Shown in pieces: positions 24,448 to 32,180 of a DNA stretch of 46,283 nt. The notes under the pieces are model-generated. The model did no database searches. It was not told where the DNA came from and was given only the letters and a program-made list of their open reading frames with translations. Position 1 is the first letter of the stretch. Every line of letters starts with the position of its first letter. Source of the DNA: Prevotella sp. (GTDB lineage: Bacteria; Bacteroidota; Bacteroidia; Bacteroidales; Bacteroidaceae); NCBI GenBank assembly GCA_017548385.1, contig JAFZAE010000083.1, positions 1 through 46,283 on the forward strand. The letters run 5' to 3'. Made by a program: the position numbers and the translations under genes.

Positions 24448-26470
24448 ATTTTATCACTTTCTTACCATCAATGATGTAGATACCTTTACGGCTCGGAATT
24501 ACTCCTTCATTTATAACTATCTTTCCATTAATGTCGTAAACATATTGGCTACCACACTTCGACAGCGTCGGGATATAATTACCGATATCTGTGGTAGTGG
24601 GGTCAAACTCCTTGATGCCACTGCTACCATAGAGTTTCCATCCTGCTGCACTGAGGTATTTATTTCTTGAGCCGTTGGGAACATACAGGTAACGCAGACT
24701 CAAGTCAAGTTTGTCGATGGCCGTTTGGTCGATGGTGGGCGCCTCTGTAGCATAAATATATGTACGAGCAAGGTCGAAGCATCTGTTGAAGGCATATTTG
24801 CCAATATACTCCACTGTCTCAGGAATGGTAAGCCGTTCATAATGAAACCTTCCGGCAAGGGCATAGTCATGGATAACTTTCGTTCCGTAAGGTATTACCA
24901 CATCAATCTCTTCTGTAGGTAAAAACTCTATCAGTTCTGTGCTATCAGCCGACATGACGAAACTACCATTGACCATGAAGTCGCTCTCATCACATATATT
25001 GACTCTAACTGTATCAAGGTTAATACATTGAGCAAAGACACCATCACCATAATGTTTCAGACGATTGGGGAGAGTCACGTCAATGAGTTTTTTGCAATTG
25101 CTAAATGCCTTATAAGGTAATTCATCATTTACCGTAAACAGACTATCACCATTCTCCACCAGATAGGCATTTCCACCAGCAATAATTTCAGCCTCGCTCA
25201 AGTCCAAGAACGATAGATTTCCTTTTGTTCCATGTCCCACAGAATCGCTTCCTGCCATTGCCCGAAGGGTCTTCAGGTCGGTGCTGTTGATTTTGCCTCT
25301 TACGTGCAATCCTATAACACTATCACATAACTCATTGCCTATTACCTCTCGCAAAGTACCTGGTTCTTCAACTTCGATCTCCAATAGATCAACATACAGT
25401 TGGTCAGTATTCACACGAAGCACCATATCTTGATAATAGTTGAAATTATAGAATCCCCACATCACGGTAAGTGAAGAAAGGTTGAAATAGCCATCCTCTT
25501 CTCCATCCCATCCCCAGTTGATGTAAACTTTGCCAGAAGAATCATAACCATGCAATACAAATTCATGACCGGTATAATCACTGTCGCTTCCACCGTAGAT
25601 AATTGGATATCCCTTGCTGATATTACCATAGATGAGTTCCATCCATTCACTTTCGGTATAATCATCTTTGTCGAGAGTGACAGCCAATGGGTATCCTAAG
25701 TTTCTTCTCAATCCATAAGCAAGAGACGAACTATATGAACCAGTGCCGTCATATGAATACTGCGCCTTCATCGCTAATCCGATATGATACATTAATTTTG
25801 CGACAGCCGTTTTCTGTGCAGAGGTATGTTTGGCTGTAAAGTAGTCTGGCATCAAGCTATACAGATATTCTACCCCATCAATATCCGCCTCATACCTAAT
25901 CCCATCAAAATCTCCAAAGGGATAATAGGTGTAGACCGTCCCTTGGCCGTATTGGGGCCATCTGTTATACCTGAGTACCTGAGCAGCAGCCGTGGCCACA
26001 CATCCCGTAGGATAGCGATGAGGCACAAGATTTGAATAGGGTTCTTCCTGCCCCCATTGTGATGTCATCAAGGGTTCTACAGATGCTGGGTATTTACTTG
26101 TATCGGGCTTGGTCGTCTGTAAAGGCTCACTACGTGATTGTGAGACAAAAGCCTCAGTAGCCTCCAACCACCACTTGAAGTTAGTGTTCAATGTATTGGG
26201 GTTGTATTTTGTATACGAGACTCCCATTATTTCCGGGTACATATCATCGTTGGGAACGATGGCAAATCCACCTTCCTCATAACCCAAAATAGACAATCCG
26301 GCTGTCTGTTTAAGAAGTTTAGGCATCCCCCCTACCCTCATCAGCTTAGCATCACTGTTGTTTTGAAGTGCAGTAATGGCAGCCTGTTGTTTTTGCCATA
26401 ACGTCCTTGGTGCAGCTTCAACTCGTACAGAAGATATAATGATCAGAATTAAGGCAACAAAAAATCTCAT
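24446..26470 (-). CDS. Secreted C10-family cysteine peptidase (interpain/streptopain-like) with leucine-rich tail
   Basis: The 674-residue protein has a signal peptide (1-19), a propeptide to about 130, and a C10 catalytic domain. The nucleophile is Cys157 in YPTGCVATAAAQV and the catalytic His is His302 in GHEFVLHGYD, followed by VYINWGWDG. These match interpain A of Prevotella intermedia and streptopain. After the domain comes a BspA-type leucine-rich segment (for example LTIPETVEYIGKYAFNRC) and a C-terminal end (KGIYIIDGKKVIK) like type IX secretion signals. It is probably exported to the surface and degrades host or dietary protein. The His motif has Glu and Leu-His where SpeB-like enzymes usually show GHAFV-x-DGY, so activity should be tested. 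Confidence 0.92.
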   Translation of the reverse strand: MRFFVALILIIISSVRVEAAPRTLWQKQQAAITALQNNSDAKLMRVGGMPKLLKQTAGLSILGYEEGGFAIVPNDDMYPEIMGVSYTKYNPNTLNTNFKWWLEATEAFVSQSRSEPLQTTKPDTSKYPASVEPLMTSQWGQEEPYSNLVPHRYPTGCVATAAAQVLRYNRWPQYGQGTVYTYYPFGDFDGIRYEADIDGVEYLYSLMPDYFTAKHTSAQKTAVAKLMYHIGLAMKAQYSYDGTGSYSSSLAYGLRRNLGYPLAVTLDKDDYTESEWMELIYGNISKGYPIIYGGSDSDYTGHEFVLHGYDSSGKVYINWGWDGEEDGYFNLSSLTVMWGFYNFNYYQDMVLRVNTDQLYVDLLEIEVEEPGTLREVIGNELCDSVIGLHVRGKINSTDLKTLRAMAGSDSVGHGTKGNLSFLDLSEAEIIAGGNAYLVENGDSLFTVNDELPYKAFSNCKKLIDVTLPNRLKHYGDGVFAQCINLDTVRVNICDESDFMVNGSFVMSADSTELIEFLPTEEIDVVIPYGTKVIHDYALAGRFHYERLTIPETVEYIGKYAFNRCFDLARTYIYATEAPTIDQTAIDKLDLSLRYLYVPNGSRNKYLSAAGWKLYGSSGIKEFDPTTTDIGNYIPTLSKCGSQYVYDINGKIVINEGVIPSRKGIYIIDGKKVIK

Positions 26471-26545
26471 ATGTATTATTATTAATAAGTTAACTTAAAT
26501 ACCGACTCAAGTAAGAAAGAACAAAAGTGAAAAAAACACGAGAAC

Positions 26546-27010
26546 TCACTGCACCACTTTATATCTTATACGGAATGAATGCTCATGCTCATCCCAGTTG
26601 GTCCCCAAGATTTCAAACCGGCCAATTTGTGCTGTCGACCTAACATGCTTTCCGATACACGGACATACGTCGTAATCGCCTATCCGAACCAATCGTATGG
26701 TTTCGGTGGCATCTTCAGGCAATCGGTCGATATTGACGTCTTCCGGGATATTGTCACGGTCTACATACTCAAACGTCACTGGTAAGTCCTGCTCTATCAG
26801 CTCATTCATCGTCCGTTCAATCTCTCTTTCCATTTTCCTGTCAGGTTTCCGGTCAAGGATATAACTGATTTTGCTTTTCTTCCGCTCTATATGGGCGTTT
26901 CTGGACCTTTCACATCCAAACAATCGAATCATCGTCTGGTTCAACAAATGCTCTGCAGTGTGTGCTGGCGGAAATTCGTCCTTGTTGTGTTCATTAAAAA
27001 CCATATCCAT
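26546..27010 (-). CDS. AlaX-like alanyl-tRNA editing protein
   Basis: The 154-residue protein resembles the free-standing editing domain of alanyl-tRNA synthetase. It has the zinc pair HTAEHLL (His17, His21) and the second pair in CPCIGKHV (Cys118, His122). Such proteins hydrolyse Ser-tRNA(Ala) or similar mischarged tRNAs. There is no synthetase domain, so it acts in trans. It starts 20 bases after the GH13 stop and is probably in the fabD-GH13-alaX transcript. Confidence 0.87.
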   Translation of the reverse strand: MDMVFNEHNKDEFPPAHTAEHLLNQTMIRLFGCERSRNAHIERKKSKISYILDRKPDRKMEREIERTMNELIEQDLPVTFEYVDRDNIPEDVNIDRLPEDATETIRLVRIGDYDVCPCIGKHVRSTAQIGRFEILGTNWDEHEHSFRIRYKVVQ

Positions 27011-27030
27011 AGCTTTTCACGTATTATAAT

Positions 27031-28701
27031 CTACAGGTTTATTTTCAGTATCAATCCACCATGTGCTTCAATCTGCAAATCGATGGACATCTCAGGTTGT
27101 AAATTCAGTTGACATTTGTATTCAGAGAGCATATCCTTGGCTGTCACGAGTTGATGTGGCAAACCAAGCCATTCAATGGCATGGCGGTTGATTTTGACAG
27201 AGGTCTGCACTGTTACATCGTCAAAATTCGCCACAATGAGGAATAGAGTATCATTATCCTTCCTGAGGAAAGCGTACTGTCGTTCAGCAAGTTGTGGGTT
27301 GATATACATGAGGTCGTAGAAAACGCCTTCACGCAAGGCACTTTCCTCATTTGCCAATCTGAGTACCTTGGTATAAAGATCTCTTAACTCACGTTCTTGC
27401 TTTTTCATCCTCCTGCGGTCATAGTAACCTCTCGCAATGGTATCCACCGACCAATAATCGAAGATGGTCGTCCTGCCGTCACATCCGCTGAAACCTTCTT
27501 CATCCATTCCACGTTCACCCAGTTCCTGTCCTGCATAGATCATCATAGCATTTGTATTAAGTAATGCCGACACGATGAGTCCGGGTATCCCTTTTCGTGC
27601 ATCTGCAGCAAAGAAGTCACTTGCCAGCCGTTGTTCATCATGATTTTCCAGGAAATAGAGCGTGTGGTCAAGGATATCATTATTGACTTGCCACTGCCGT
27701 GTGATTTCTGCGGCCGGTCTTCTGTGGCATATTACGTCACGAAGACAGTCATACATCCCCACTTTGTCGTAGAGATAGTCAAAGCCAGCAGACAAGTATC
27801 TGCGATATTGTCCAGGGTTATACACCTCTCCAATAAACTGTATATGAGGATAGGCATATTTCACCTTGTCTGTGGCCCATGCCCAGAACTGTGGTGGAAC
27901 CATTTCCGCCATGTCGCATCGGAATGCATCGATACCTTTTGCTGCCCAAAACAGCAGGATATTGGTCATCTTGCTCCACGTATCTGGAATGGGTGAGAAA
28001 TGCTCCGACCTTCCTCCGGCATCGCAATAGTCGATACCATAGTTCAGTTTCACGGTCTCATACCAATCGTTGGGACCCGGGCTGTTGTCAAAATGATCGT
28101 TTCCCGTTGCCTTGGCAGGATTTTCCACATAGCAGTCCTCATGGTTGCCGCAGTATGGCAACCGTGAGGTATCTAAGGGCTGCCCCCAGCAATAGTAGAA
28201 ATTGTTGGAGGTAGAGAAATGCATATCGGTATTATCATCCTCCCCAAGGTCTTTCACCATCTCCGGCTTCATGATAGAGTGGTATTCTCTTGCCACATGA
28301 TTAGGCACAAAGTCTATCACCACCTTCATTCCAGCCTTATGTGTCCGTTTGACCAAAGCCAGGAATTCCTCCATTCTTTTGTCAACATCGACTGCCAAAT
28401 CGGGATCCACATCATAGTAGTCGGTGATCGCATACGGCGAGCCAGCCTTGCCCTTCACCACCAATGGTGTTTGCCTTGGTATGCCATAGACTGAGTAGTC
28501 TGTGGTCATAGCATGGCGTATGACACCAGTATACCATACGTGTGTAGCGCCAAGGCTATGAATGTTTTCGAGTGTAGCAGCATCGAAATCATTCATTTTA
28601 CCACAGCCATTCTCCACTATGGTTCCATAGGGTTTACGCCCTTGGCATGTATTGCCAAAGAGACGTGTCATCACCTGATATATGATGGGTTTCTTGGTCA
28701 T
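27031..28701 (-). CDS. Cytoplasmic GH13 alpha-amylase-family glycosidase
   Basis: The 556-residue protein has the GH13 TIM-barrel signatures: VVIDFVPNHVAREY (region I), GIDAFRCDMAEM with the nucleophile Asp (region II), FIGEVYNPG with the acid/base Glu (region III), and FLENHDEQRL with the third Asp (region IV). It lacks a signal peptide, so it acts on internal glycogen or imported maltodextrin; a transferase role cannot be ruled out. I choose ATG 28701, 50 bases after fabD, because an in-frame ATG at 28770 would overlap fabD. Confidence 0.88.
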   Translation of the reverse strand: MTKKPIIYQVMTRLFGNTCQGRKPYGTIVENGCGKMNDFDAATLENIHSLGATHVWYTGVIRHAMTTDYSVYGIPRQTPLVVKGKAGSPYAITDYYDVDPDLAVDVDKRMEEFLALVKRTHKAGMKVVIDFVPNHVAREYHSIMKPEMVKDLGEDDNTDMHFSTSNNFYYCWGQPLDTSRLPYCGNHEDCYVENPAKATGNDHFDNSPGPNDWYETVKLNYGIDYCDAGGRSEHFSPIPDTWSKMTNILLFWAAKGIDAFRCDMAEMVPPQFWAWATDKVKYAYPHIQFIGEVYNPGQYRRYLSAGFDYLYDKVGMYDCLRDVICHRRPAAEITRQWQVNNDILDHTLYFLENHDEQRLASDFFAADARKGIPGLIVSALLNTNAMMIYAGQELGERGMDEEGFSGCDGRTTIFDYWSVDTIARGYYDRRRMKKQERELRDLYTKVLRLANEESALREGVFYDLMYINPQLAERQYAFLRKDNDTLFLIVANFDDVTVQTSVKINRHAIEWLGLPHQLVTAKDMLSEYKCQLNLQPEMSIDLQIEAHGGLILKINL

Positions 28702-28750
28702 AAAACTGTCGGTTTGGGGATGAATGCTTCTGTCAACAGCTTGAAAGTTC

Positions 28751-29638
28751 TTATTCGATGCCGTGGGCATTCACCTCTTTGCTGATACGCGAGATCATGC
28801 CTTGCAAAGCCTTTCCTGGGCCGCACTCGGTGAAATCGTCGGCACCATCGGCAATCATATTCTGCACCGACTGCGTCCATTTCACGCTACTTGTTAGTTG
28901 TGCAATAAGGTTGGCCTTGATTTCTGCAGGGTCTGTATGTGGTTTAGCATCCACATTCTGATATACCGGGCACGAAGGTGTGTTGATTTCAGTCTGTTCG
29001 ATGGCTGCCTGCAATTCATCTTTCGCAGGTTGCATCAGTGGGGAATGAAATGCACCACCCACGGGTAGGGGCAGAGCACGTTTTGCACCAGCCTCCTTCA
29101 TGGCAGCACATGCTTCTTTGATGGCCTCCACATTACCAGAGATGACGAGCTGTCCCGGACAATTGTAATTGGCAGGCACCACCACATTTTCATCCTTGTT
29201 GATTGATTGGCAGATTTCCTCTACTTTCTCGTCGGGCAGACCGATGATGGCAGCCATTGTCGAAGGTGCAGCCTCACATGCTTTCTGCATAGCCATAGCA
29301 CGTGCATACACCAACTTCAGTCCATCCTCAAAGCTCAGAGCTCCAGCAGCGACTAATGCAGAGAACTCTCCGAGTGAATGGCCAGCAGTCATGGCTGGTT
29401 TAAACTCTTCTCCCATGCAAATAGCACTAATGACACTATGCAGAAAAACTGCCGGCTGTGTCACTTTGGTCTGCTTGAGTTCCTCAGCGGTACCATCAAA
29501 CATGATGTCGGTGATTCTATAGCCAAGGATTTCATTGGCTTTCTCAAATAATTCTTTTGCCTGAGCGTTATTCTCATAGAGATCTTTGTCCATACCAACG
29601 AATTGTGCCCCCTGTCCGGGGAATACAAATGCTTTCAT
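28751..29638 (-). CDS. fabD: Malonyl-CoA:ACP transacylase
   Basis: The 295-residue enzyme loads malonyl groups onto acyl carrier protein for fatty acid synthesis. It begins FVFPGQGAQFVGMDKDLY, with the nucleophile Ser88 in GHSLGEFSAL and the catalytic His in GGAFHSPLM. Length is standard. It is separated from rplI by a hairpin and a long octamer repeat array that ends 6 bases before its start. No standard promoter is visible, so the repeat region may hold it or the gene depends on read-through. Confidence 0.95.
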   Translation of the reverse strand: MKAFVFPGQGAQFVGMDKDLYENNAQAKELFEKANEILGYRITDIMFDGTAEELKQTKVTQPAVFLHSVISAICMGEEFKPAMTAGHSLGEFSALVAAGALSFEDGLKLVYARAMAMQKACEAAPSTMAAIIGLPDEKVEEICQSINKDENVVVPANYNCPGQLVISGNVEAIKEACAAMKEAGAKRALPLPVGGAFHSPLMQPAKDELQAAIEQTEINTPSCPVYQNVDAKPHTDPAEIKANLIAQLTSSVKWTQSVQNMIADGADDFTECGPGKALQGMISRISKEVNAHGIE

Positions 29639-29644
29639 TTTTTT

Positions 29645-29756
29645 AAGTTTATGAGTTCTTAAGTTAATGAGTTTATGAGTTTATGAGTTATTAAGTTATT
29701 AAGTTGATGAGTTCTTAAGTTGATGAGTTGATGAGTTCTTAAGTTGATGAGTTTGC
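29645..29756. repeat. Octamer tandem repeat array, 14 units of RAGTTNWT, upstream of fabD
   Basis: Fourteen consecutive 8-base units follow RAGTTNWT (AAGTTTAT, GAGTTCTT, AAGTTAAT, GAGTTTAT and so on; the last is GAGTTTGC). It ends 6 bases before the fabD ATG on the minus strand. The unit belongs to the same family as the array at 385-456, 29 kb away. No spacers or conserved flanks are present, so it is not a CRISPR array. Confidence 0.92.
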
Positions 29757-29796
29757 ACTTAATAACTAAAAAACTTACAGACTTACAAGAATATTT

Positions 29797-29825
29797 AATC
29801 CCGACAACCAATGATTGCCGGGATT
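29797..29825 (-). terminator. Hairpin after rplI
   Basis: AATCCCG-x-CAA pairs with TTG-x-CGGGATT across a 7-base loop. No T-run follows on the minus strand, so it is a weak terminator or an mRNA 3' stabiliser. Confidence 0.5.
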
Positions 29826-29845
29826 ATATATAAGTCCATAATAGC

Positions 29846-30406
29846 TTACTCAGCTACTGTTGCCTCGTCTTCCTCTACTGGAGCCTCGACGATTGGTTCT
29901 TCATTCTCAACGGGAGCCTCAGCGGTCTCTTCCTTAACAGGAGCGGGAGCAGCTTTTTCTTCAGCTTTCTCTGCTACGACGCGGATAGGCAGTTTTACCT
30001 CCACACCCTTGTAGAAATGTACGGTAGCCTCATACTCACCAACGTTCTTGATATCACGCATGGTGATGATTTTACGATCCACCTCAATACCTTTCTTGGC
30101 AAGTTCTTCTGAAACCTTGGCTGCATTAACTGAGCCATAGAGCACTCCTGTGCTGCTGACCTTTGCTGCAACTTCCACCACAACGTCTTGCAGTTGGTTA
30201 GCTTTCTTCTGTGCAGCAGCAGTCTGTGCTTCAATTTTGTGTGCTTGTTGCTTCAATGTCTCAGCAAGCATTTTCTTTGCTGATGGAGTAGCGATAACGC
30301 CCTTTCCTTTCGGGATCAAGTAGTTGCGGCCATAACCAGGCTTCACATCTACGATTTCATTTTTATATCCCAGTCCGATGATATCTTCTTTCAGTATAAT
30401 CTGCAT
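29846..30406 (-). CDS. rplI: Ribosomal protein bL9 with acidic C-terminal extension
   Basis: The N-terminal domain (MQIILKEDIIGLGYKNEIV, PGYGRNYLIPKGKGVIAT) and the central helix and C-domain are typical of bL9. After about residue 147 comes a 39-residue extension made mostly of Glu, Ala, Pro and Val (KEETAEAPVENEEPIVE). It is the last of the rpsF-rpsR-rplI operon, a classic order. The tail is an addition to the normal 147-150 residues and is probably disordered. Confidence 0.95.
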   Translation of the reverse strand: MQIILKEDIIGLGYKNEIVDVKPGYGRNYLIPKGKGVIATPSAKKMLAETLKQQAHKIEAQTAAAQKKANQLQDVVVEVAAKVSSTGVLYGSVNAAKVSEELAKKGIEVDRKIITMRDIKNVGEYEATVHFYKGVEVKLPIRVVAEKAEEKAAPAPVKEETAEAPVENEEPIVEAPVEEDEATVAE

Positions 30407-30424
30407 GTCTATGTCCTCCTATAA

Positions 30425-30694
30425 TTATTTCATCAAGTCGGTAACGTATGGCAGCAGTGCGATTTGGCGTGCACGCTTGATAGCGGTGGCCACGCGGCGC
30501 TGATACTTCAGAGAAGTTCCGGTGATACGACGGGGAAGGATTTTTCCCTGCTCGTTGAGGAATTTCTTCAAGAACTCAGGATCTTTATAATCGATATACT
30601 TGATACCGCTCTTCTTGAAACGACAATACTTTTTCTTCTTGGTATCTACTGACGGTGGGGTCAAATAGCGTATTTCAGTTTCTTTCTCTGCCAT
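30425..30694 (-). CDS. rpsR: Ribosomal protein bS18
   Basis: The 89-residue protein has the bS18 core ([50 protein letters not shown]). It binds bS6 on the 30S platform. It lies between rpsF and rplI with short gaps. Confidence 0.96.
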   Translation of the reverse strand: MAEKETEIRYLTPPSVDTKKKKYCRFKKSGIKYIDYKDPEFLKKFLNEQGKILPRRITGTSLKYQRRVATAIKRARQIALLPYVTDLMK

Positions 30695-30697
30695 GGT

Positions 30698-31042
30698 TTA
30701 TTCCTCCTCTTTTTTACCTAATTTGATACGTCTCTTCTCAGCATACTGTGCGGCATACTTGTCGAGTTTCACAGTCATAAAGCGGATCACCTTCTCGTCG
30801 CGGCGATAGCCGGTCTCGAGTGTGTTGATAACTTCTGGCTCAGCCTTGAATTCCAGCAAGCAGTAGAAGCCTGTGGATTTTTTCTGAATAGCATAAGCCA
30901 TCTTCTTCAGTCCCCAGGTCTCTTCGTTCAGTATCTCAGCACCCTTGTCAGTAAGGATTTTCCTGAATTTAGCGACCGTTTCCTTCATCTGTTCATCAGA
31001 CAAAACGGGAGTCAAAATGAAAACGGTTTCGTATTGATTCAT
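30698..31042 (-). CDS. rpsF: Ribosomal protein bS6
   Basis: The 114-residue protein starts [18 protein letters not shown] and has the [20 protein letters not shown] core of bS6. The C-terminus is a short Lys/Glu tail. It is the first gene of rpsF-rpsR-rplI and has an exact promoter upstream. Confidence 0.96.
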   Translation of the reverse strand: MNQYETVFILTPVLSDEQMKETVAKFRKILTDKGAEILNEETWGLKKMAYAIQKKSTGFYCLLEFKAEPEVINTLETGYRRDEKVIRFMTVKLDKYAAQYAEKRRIKLGKKEEE

Positions 31043-31087
31043 ACTTTAAAAATAATTAAATAAATGTTGTTTTTGCAAAAAGCGGTG

Positions 31088-31118
31088 CAAAGGTACTGCT
31101 TTTTCGCTGAATAGCAAA
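31088..31118 (-). promoter_or_regulatory. Promoter of rpsF-rpsR-rplI
   Basis: On the minus strand TTTG (31118-31115), 19 bases, TACCTTTG (31095-31088): an exact match. The leader is about 40 bases. Confidence 0.85.
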
Positions 31119-31138
31119 ACTTTTTCTGTTTTTTTTCT

Positions 31139-31146
31139 TAATTTTG
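31139..31146 (+). promoter_or_regulatory. -7 box TAATTTTG of the 57-residue membrane protein gene
   Basis: TAATTTTG ends only 5 bases before the ATG at 31152, so the transcript would have little or no leader. No TTTG is found at the -33 position. It lies back to back with the rpsF promoter. Confidence 0.55.
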
Positions 31147-31151
31147 CAGCC

Positions 31152-31325
31152 ATGAAGATGAAGCGTTTTATAATTTCCCATGGTCTGTGGCTAGTTTATT
31201 TAGGCGTGCTCCTTGAAGTTAGCTGTGTGTGTCTAGGTTTAAAGAGCAACTGGATACTCCTCGGAAGTCTCCTATTGATTATTGGCGGAATTGCTGCCTA
31301 CGTGGCAGGGGAGAAAAGCAGATAA
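31152..31325 (+). CDS. 57-residue two-helix membrane protein
   Basis: ATG 31152 to TAA 31325 encodes a basic N-terminus (MKMKRF) and two hydrophobic helices (about residues 9-29 and 33-52), ending GEKSR. I recognise no family. It is divergent from rpsF with its own promoter box and is flanked downstream by an inverted octamer hairpin. It is likely a real small inner-membrane protein because hydrophobicity, start and promoter agree. Its function is unknown. Confidence 0.6.
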   Translation: MKMKRFIISHGLWLVYLGVLLEVSCVCLGLKSNWILLGSLLLIIGGIAAYVAGEKSR

Positions 31326-31381
31326 AGAAAAATGCCAACACAAAGGCGCAAAGTATCAGCGTTTTCATCTTAAATATTTAA

Positions 31382-31440
31382 ACACAGAGACACAGAGGTA
31401 CAGAGGTTTTATATCTTCCTCTGTGTCTCTGTGTCTTTGT
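31382..31440. repeat. Inverted octamer array ACACAGAG/CTCTGTGT forming a hairpin
   Basis: The left arm holds two exact ACACAGAG units and a third partial one. The right arm (31418-31440) holds the reverse complements, CTCTGTGT twice and a degenerate third. The arms pair over about 20 bases around an AT-rich loop. It lies between the convergent ends of the 57-residue gene and rprY and could act as a transcription end or mRNA stabiliser. Confidence 0.8.
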
Positions 31441-31477
31441 ATCAATATTATTTAACGAACAAATCGTCAATCGAAGT

Positions 31478-32176
31478 CTATTCCTCCTCTGGAGCAATGA
31501 GTTTGTAGCCTTTGCCGTGAATGTTGATGATTTCAATCTGCGGGTCGTCTTTGAGGTGCTTACGCAGTTTGGTGATATACACATCCATGGAGCGGGCGTT
31601 GAAATAGTTGTCGTCAATCCAGATGGTCTTCAGGGCGAAATCACGCTGCAAGATTTCATTGGCATGCGAGCAGAGCAGTGCCAAAAGTTCGTTCTCTTTG
31701 GTAGTTAGTTTTGCCTGCTTTTCGCCAATTGTCAGCAATTGTTTCTGGGTGTCGAAAGTAAAGTTACCGATATGATAAACGGTGGACTCTTTGTTCTTCT
31801 TGCCCTTCACACGGCGCAGGATGGCCTCAATACGCAGCACCAGTTCCTCCATGGAGAAAGGCTTGGTAATATAGTCATCGGCACCGATTTTGAATCCCTC
31901 AAGGATATCATCTTTCAGTTGTTTTGCCGTGAGGAAAATGATAGGAATCTCGGCGTTTGCCTGTCTGATTTCCTGTGCCAGTGTAAAACCGTCTTTCTTG
32001 GGCATCATCACATCAAGCACGCAGATATCGTATTTTGTACGCAGGAATTCCTTGTATCCAGCCTCACCATCGAGGCACAGTTCTGCCATAAAGCCTTTAG
32101 CTTGCAGATATTCGCGAAGTAACATACCGAGGTTTTCCTCATCTTCGCACAACAGAATTTTCAGTTTTTCTTCCAT
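31478..32176 (-). CDS. rprY: Response regulator RprY (OmpR family)
   Basis: The 232-residue protein has an N-terminal receiver (ILLCEDEENLG, phospho-Asp in YDICVLDVMMPKKDGF, IFLTAKQ, DDYITKPFSMEEL) and a C-terminal winged-helix OmpR/PhoB DNA-binding domain (LTTKENELLALLCSH, SMDVYITKLRKHLKDD). It matches RprY of Bacteroides. I choose ATG 32176 (MEEKLKILL), which overlaps the rprX stop codon region by a few bases, over an ATG at 32233 inside rprX. Confidence 0.9.
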   Translation of the reverse strand: MEEKLKILLCEDEENLGMLLREYLQAKGFMAELCLDGEAGYKEFLRTKYDICVLDVMMPKKDGFTLAQEIRQANAEIPIIFLTAKQLKDDILEGFKIGADDYITKPFSMEELVLRIEAILRRVKGKKNKESTVYHIGNFTFDTQKQLLTIGEKQAKLTTKENELLALLCSHANEILQRDFALKTIWIDDNYFNARSMDVYITKLRKHLKDDPQIEIINIHGKGYKLIAPEEE

Positions 32177-32180
32177 AATC

